A stretch of DNA of 64,000 bases from Nymphaea colorata (Eukaryota; Streptophyta; Magnoliopsida; Nymphaeales; Nymphaeaceae): positions 20,298,854 to 20,362,853 of the forward strand of contig NC_045143.1 of NCBI RefSeq assembly GCF_008831285.2. Direction: 5' to 3'. Positions 58,201 to 64,000 of the stretch are shown piece by piece. The notes under the pieces are model-generated. The model was given only the letters and a program-made list of their open reading frames with translations. It had not been told where the DNA came from and ran no database searches. Every line of letters starts with the position of its first letter. Positions within the stretch are counted from its first letter, which is position 1. Position numbers and translations under genes: made by a program.

Positions 58201-61200
58201 ATAACACGTGAGGTTAGAAGGGTACTGACTGGCCCCACAGGTATTCTGGTATCTAAATCAACTACCACACACTCAAACTTCAATACATGGCCAATATCAT
58301 CAGCAGTTGGTGTGTATGTTCTAGATCGCCCAACTTCAAACCATGTTTCACCTCCACTCCTTTCTGAAACAGGGTTAGGATAAGAAGGAGCAGAACCATT
58401 ATTCAGGTTTGGGCTTTGGCTGGTAATTGATCCTGAACTATTCAATCCTCCAGCTGCATTAACAACTCCTGATCCACTGCCACCCATTCTCCCAAACATA
58501 TCATCCTCTTCAGCTCCATTTTCATTTACAGCACTTGCAGCACGCTCGTGTAATGCACGATGGTGCTGCCATGCATCTGAAAAGCATTTTGCAGTGCAAT
58601 GATAACTTCTTGCAACTGGTATTTTTGCCTTCACACATCCTATGCATTGCAAAGTGGCTTGTTCAGAAGGATGTACGCTACACATAGCAACTCTTTTATC
58701 ACTATGTATACGATACCTACAGGATCAACCACAAAAGAGGAAGTGTCATCACTTGGCAAATAATAAACATAATTTGCAAGAAAACCAGAAAACATGAAAG
58801 TATGAAACCATTTGTTGCTTGTTTGTGCAAAGCAGTAGGGTCACAATACCTATTCATATGAAACTGCCAACCACACTCCGGGCAATCTAAAGCTTAACCA
58901 AACAAAAGGGAAAAAAGAGACATTGAAAAATGGATGGACAAGACAGAAGTTTCCAAAACTTTTTACTCAAGACTCAAAGCCCCAGCTTATTCACCTCGAC
59001 ATTTGAATCATCTGTCAAGGACTTGAATCATCAAAATAGCAACTAGTTGGCATAGGCCTTGGTCAGCCAATAAATCCCTAACCTATATGTATCATATGTA
59101 TTCCTTACACATTTCTGTTGTGTATATCTGTTTAACATGGATGTGAAGCATATTCCAGAAAACTTGGTGTCATGACCAAGCAACGTGTGCACATTGTACG
59201 TGTAAAAGATAATATTTTAAACAAATAAACAATGCATTCATGAATTATAAATCTTAATTCATAAATTGACAAAAAAATAAATCACCATTGTACCAAAATA
59301 TGCACAAAATATAAACTTTATGTATGCATCGGAATTAAAATAGAAACCACCTGCAATAGGTTTGATTTTTTTCTAGGTTTTTCTTTTAATCTTCTTTGTA
59401 GATTTCCCTTCACTCCCAAGTGGTCCTATCATTTAATTATTTAATCGAAGAGCAGCATGCATCAAGGTGTGGCATGTGATTTTTTTATTTTTAAAAAAAA
59501 AATTGCAGAGATTTTCTTGAGTTTTTTTCGAGAAAAATAGCTTCACCAAAAAAATACCCAAGAAAAACCTAGATGATATTTTCCCAACAACGATATTTGT
59601 GGCTATGGGATAAATCAAGCATAGTTAATATACATCCTAACTGGGATGAAGAAAGTGCTACTATACATTTCCATCAAACTTAATACACCCTGCCATGTAA
59701 AATCTCATGGGCACAAAACCTTGAAGTTGACTGCAGTCAGGGGAACAACTACAAAACGGCATTAAAGCCATCACTTTTATCAAAATAATGGATAACATAA
59801 GTGCCTTTTAAAAACTTTCTGATTGGCCACCTGTACATAAGTTTCTATTTAATTTCCAACATTATTTTTATTTTTATTATCTAAGACAACATCATCTTTT
59901 ATGTATGTTAGACAGTTCAGTTTAGCATTCCATTTAAGCGTTCTTGCTACAGTTCAGTTCAGTTCAGTACTAATCACGTAGGACCTATGACACACACACA
60001 TATAGATACATATATATAAGCAAATTATCATGAGCAACAGAAATTTTTTATGCCCAAAATGCCTCAAGCTACAATGCAAAAGCATTCAACAGATTCACTA
60101 GGGAAAAGGAAAAAGGACTTTAGCATTGACACAAATATAATTCTCGAGTATTCAAGCTGAGGTTCTTTTCTTTTACTTTTTGACAAAGTTGTTTTCCTCA
60201 GGATATTAATGTTAATAAAGAGGAAAACAAGAAAAACGGAAAATGTGATATTTCCCATATTTTTTCAAGAGTTGCAATTTTTTTGAAATTTTCTTTTATA
60301 TCTTTTTTTTAATATCCCCATATCTCTGACACAAGATTTAGTGCTTAAAGTTAACATTTCCCCACAAGTTGATCAACCATAACCCACTTCAAGCTATGGC
60401 TACTCCCTAGAGACAGCAACCCACAGGTAGGGAAACTATCCCTATTTCATTCTAGTGAAATATACCAAGTAATTATATTGGGTGAGTTGCTGAACCATAT
60501 AGCCTGCTTTCACCAACAAGAAAAATCTCTCTCTAAATTAATGGACTAATTTCCAACATTGGGATATAAAAGGATGTCCTTCTTGCTGAACCATATACCA
60601 TGTACTAGGAATAGTTCATCTATATTTATTCATCTAAAGGGTACTGAAGTTTGGAAATATTACTTCAGGTGGGTATTCCAAGAAGAATGAAAGGTATGAG
60701 AATAAAATGTATGCAACAGGATAGTGATGTATGGAGGACAGCAGCATGATGGATCAAGAAAGAAAGCATAAAAATTAAGGAAAACAGTGGTGAAAAGAAC
60801 AGTGAGAATCCTATGACAAGAATGGAGGGGATATGGGAGAGGTATTTAACGGCATGCACAAAGACCACATTAACTCAACACTGACAAATACTCACTGCCA
60901 ACTCCCTATTTTGCTTCAAAACAAGAAAAAAAAACACGCATTGCCCCCAAGAAATTCCAGCTAATAAAGCAAAGCATAAGTGATAGGACTTCATTTTGAC
61001 ATTTACATCCTCAAACAACAATTCACTTGCTATCCTGGACAACCTACTAACTTTACGAAAGGAACAGCAGCAATTTCTAATTTTTACATGAATTTTTCAG
61101 AATGCTGGCCAGTGAACACTTTTACACAGAAGCTAAGGTGATAGTATATCTTTTTTTTAATATCCCCATATCTCTGACACAAGATTTAGTGCTTAAAGTT

Positions 61201-63639
61201 AACATTTCCCCACAAGTTGATCAACCATAACCCACTTCAAGCTATGGCTACTCCCTAGAGACAGCAACCCACAGGTAGGGAAACTATCCCTATTTCATTC
61301 TAGTGAAATATACCAAGTAATTATATTGGGTGAGTTGCTGAACCATATATCCTGCTTTCACCAACAAGAAAAATCTCTCTCTAAATTAATGGACTAATTT
61401 CCAACATTGGGATATAAAAGGATGTCCTTCTTGCTGAACCATATACCATGTACTAGGAATAGTTCATCTATATTTATTCATCTAAAGGGTACTGAAGTTT
61501 GGAAATATTACTTCAGGTGGGTGTTCCAAGAAGAATGAAAGGTATGAGAATAAAATGTATGCAACAGGATAGTGATGTATGGAGGACAGCAGCATGATGG
61601 ATCAAGAAAGAAAGCATAAAAATTAAGGAAAACAGTGGTGAAAAGAACAGTGAGAATCCTATGACAAGAATGGAGGGGATATGGGAGAGGTATTTAACGG
61701 CATGCACAAAGACCACATTAACTCAACACTGACAAATACTCACTGCCAACTCCCTATTTTGCTTCAAAACAAGAAAAAAAAACACGCATTGCCCCCAAGA
61801 AATTCCAGCTAATAAAGCAAAGCATAAGTGATAGGACTTCATTTTGACATTTACATCCTCAAACAACAATTCACTTGCTATCCTGGACAACCTACTAACT
61901 TTACAAAAGGAACAGCAGCAATTTCTAATTTTTACATGAATTTTTCAGAATGCTGGCCAGTGAACACTTTTACACAGAAGCTAAGGTGATAGGCATATCT
62001 GCAGAATAATAGTTAATTTTAGATTCTTTAACCAATCTCATCTGGCAACTAATACAAGCAAAACTACATTCATAATGTGCTATCGGTAGTACATACACAT
62101 ACTATGACATTCATAAGAATCAATAAATAAAACAGACAAATATAGGAATCACTAAAATAACATAACATTTCATTGTCATTTTAAATTGAATGAAGAAAAA
62201 AAATGATATAAAATCATGCTGTGTACAAATATTCAAAGTAAGAAAGAGCTGATAATAAGATAATGCACCACTCCATACAATAATGGAGATTTTATACATA
62301 TAAAGTGTAAACTATAAACTATGATGCAACTACATATATCCAACATGACAAGTTTGTGGAACATAGAGCATGGAACGTGTATGGAACAAATCTTTCATTG
62401 GACAATCACCACACAGATGAAGAAACGTGAAGCAAGAAGAAGAATCTCCACTATTTAATCTACCATGTTCAGCAAACTAGTAGTTAAGAACTTAAGAGCT
62501 ATATAACACTAATACACATTTGATTATTCCACCAGGGAGAGATTCTCACGCCTTCACAAGTGTCTCACATGAGATGCGAAAGTACTGATAAAAAAAATTG
62601 TGCTCACAATTTCCTAAAAATCCTGTTACAATCACATAGTTAACACGATATGAGAAGCCCTTGTACTTCCTGTCTCCTCCTTTACTAACACCAATTGTAC
62701 AGATAATTTAGAAAACAAGTATCAGACAGGTGATGCCCACAAAGACATCATTATTCTGAGACTATGTTGCACTGCGTAAGAATATAGATCCCAATCCAGT
62801 AGTAGCAACCAAAAGCCATTATCATCTAAGCAATAAGCCCTGAATCTGACAGCACGTTCCACTGAGTAGAATATAATCCCAACAGTGTCGAAAGAGAAAA
62901 ACGTAATCATCTAAGCAGCTACACGGGGGGGTGGAGATTCCTCCCCACATTTGACAGATCAACCATGTGTCAGTCCATTGTATACCTCTCAACAGTTGCA
63001 AAATATGGTGAGTTGAAATTTATTATATAGATTATTCTACCTTTGGTTCCAATTACTCGAGACTCACAACCATATAAATCGAAAAGCAACGTCAATCTCT
63101 GCCGTCCCTATCCTTTTTATTATTGGATTATCAAATCGAATGCAGGCGGACGCCTACCAGATGCCAACAGTCACGCTCCAGTCATTCGAACCCTTAGCCC
63201 ATTTCAGCTTGAAGATCTTAATCGGAGCTTATAACCAAGTCCACGGAACATTTGGTTGCCTCTACCATCATTCTTTTACAAAAAGAAATGCCCAATACTT
63301 TAAATAAATGATATAGAAGACAAACAAATGAAAAAAGAGAAAACAGAAATAACGAACAGATTCAACCACCGGCTACGTTCTCCAAGAAAGAGTTCGGAAG
63401 CCCACTATAAACAAGTCAAATCGATGCAAGAGATTATCACAAACCGAGAAAGGTGCAGTGTTCTTGGAACGACAAACTAACCACTTATATCTGACGAAGC
63501 ACCCATCAAGGGGATTGGATTCGGAGACATCATCGTTAGTGACCGAGTTATCTGGGCGCCGCAAGAGGACGTAAGGGGTGAGCTCGCACCCAACGATGGG
63601 GATGTCGGACGGAAGGTGCAGACGCAGCACGCTCAGCAT
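55295..63639 (-). CDS. CCR4: CCR4-type poly(A) deadenylase (CCR4 homolog 1/2)
   Basis: Eleven exons, from the 5' end: 63482-63639, 57945-58716, 57155-57241, 56992-57075, 56832-56918, 56665-56751, 56230-56283, 56037-56128, 55763-55877, 55547-55697, 55295-55440. They total 1833 bp, 610 residues plus TAG, close to the roughly 600 of plant CCR4s; all introns are GT-AG and all phases fit. The start MLSVLRLHLPS is the family start. The N-terminus has the Cys/His MYND-like domain (CSVHP, QCIGC, YHC, CFSDAWQHH) that in plants replaces the leucine-rich repeats and binds CAF1. The exonuclease-endonuclease-phosphatase domain keeps SYNIL, LCLQEV, GDFN, TRDFLGTLDYIFYT and SDHIALL, including the catalytic Glu, Asp, Asn and His. 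It removes mRNA poly(A) tails in the CCR4-NOT complex in the cytoplasm. Confidence 0.93.
55931..56018. repeat. 44-bp tandem duplication in a CCR4 intron
   Basis: AGAATCAATACAAAAAATAT starts both units (55931 and 55975), with one or two differences near the end. It lies between the exons 56037-56128 and 55763-55877. Confidence 0.9.
58717..63481 (-). other. CCR4 intron 1 (4.8 kb)
   Basis: It is bounded by the donor GTG|GTTAGT and the acceptor CTGTAG. It holds the 848-bp tandem duplication, and at 58850-58886 a 37-nt exon-like block with a strong pyrimidine tract and AG before it and a GTATTG donor after it. No transposon proteins are seen. Confidence 0.85.
60297..61992. repeat. 848-bp exact tandem duplication
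   Basis: Units 60297-61144 and 61145-61992 match with no length difference and about three substitutions that I can see (for example AGCC/ATCC, GGTATT/GGTGTT, ACGAAAGG/ACAAAAGG). A 67-codon open frame on - is present in both, but its product looks like random hydrophobic sequence. Confidence 0.95.
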
Positions 63640-63960
63640 AGTTCCTTCTCAAGCCACGATCCAAATACCTGTTCTTCCACTTGTCGCCTTCCTCCTCTAC
63701 CTCTCCCTTCGGAAAGCAGGCGCCACTCCCTTCTGTTCCGAATGCTTATTCTTCCTCTGGTGGACGCGAAAGCGGAGTCCGGGCGGAAACCAGGCGGATC
63801 CGCCATCAGCCGGAGGCTGAATCCGCCAGCCTTGATTGATCCGTAGTCGCGGCTAACGAGGACGATGAGGAGTAACAAGAAGATTGAGAAGAAAAAAGGG
63901 CGACGGGACAAAAGCGGAAAAGGGTCAGGCAGCCCTAATACCTAAATGGGCAGGGCAGTT
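63640..63960 (-). promoter_or_regulatory. CCR4 5' untranslated region and promoter-proximal DNA
   Basis: This GC- and CpG-rich block directly upstream of the ATG contrasts with the AT-rich intron. It contains CT-rich runs and a GGATCCGCC/GGCGGATTC repeat pair. No TATA box is evident, which fits a housekeeping gene. The transcription start cannot be placed. Confidence 0.5.
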
Positions 63961-64000
63961 TCTTGCCAGAACGAGTAAAGAAGGGGATGGTGATTACGGT

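Noticed and set aside
60665-60868. 67-codon hydrophobic frame present twice (also 61513-61716)
   Set aside because: Its duplication follows from the 848-bp tandem repeat; there is no start context or homology, and it lies in an intron.

Overview
The window looks like nuclear DNA of a flowering plant with a repeat-rich genome. Two host genes are visible, both split by many short exons. They are the last four exons of an ARMC8 (armadillo repeat, GID/CTLH ubiquitin-ligase subunit) gene on + (26620-49677) and a complete CCR4-type deadenylase gene on - (63639 down to 55295). They are convergent, with about 5.6 kb between stop codons. Almost everything else is transposable element. I cannot name the species. 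The protein style, plant copia families and initiator-tRNA-Met primer sites support an angiosperm and nothing finer. No rRNA, tRNA or CRISPR locus is supported.

Layout. 1-10094: two copies (A and truncated B) of a long LTR of about 3 kb, with B inserted into a decayed Ty3/gypsy element whose 5' LTR is 4161-4362. 10842-15385: microsatellites, a perfect 32-bp-arm hairpin, two opposed hAT transposase remnants and, between them, the 3' end of a copia element. 15386-25650: a decayed minus-strand copia (G) carrying a 3001-bp solo LTR (15425-18425, target duplication CTTAT) and a nearly intact copia F (19746-24962, duplication GAGAC). 26620-27145: two ARMC8 exons. 27146-49274: one ARMC8 intron of 22.1 kb holding two small hAT-like elements with 8-bp duplications and a Russian-doll stack of minus-strand copia elements: C (31316-46380, duplication ATAAA) contains D (34944-44943, duplication GTTCA), which contains E (38199-42927). 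49275-49677: the last two ARMC8 exons. 49678-55294: intergenic, with a PIF/Harbinger-like MITE at 52537-52704. 55295-63639: CCR4, whose first intron carries an exact 848-bp tandem duplication (60297-61992). 63640-63960: GC-rich CCR4 leader and promoter.

Host gene roles known from the families: ARMC8/Gid5 is an armadillo scaffold of the GID/CTLH E3 ligase, and CCR4 is an Mg-dependent poly(A) exonuclease of the CCR4-NOT complex. They are neighbours, with no sign that they act together.

I did not find a convincing undescribed biological system. The most informative content is the TE history: a stack dated by its own LTR pairs (C about 2% apart, D identical, E one mismatch), a young copia copy lacking gag (E) that must have moved with proteins supplied in trans, an abnormal E/D junction, and a three-copy long-LTR family with one textbook solo LTR.
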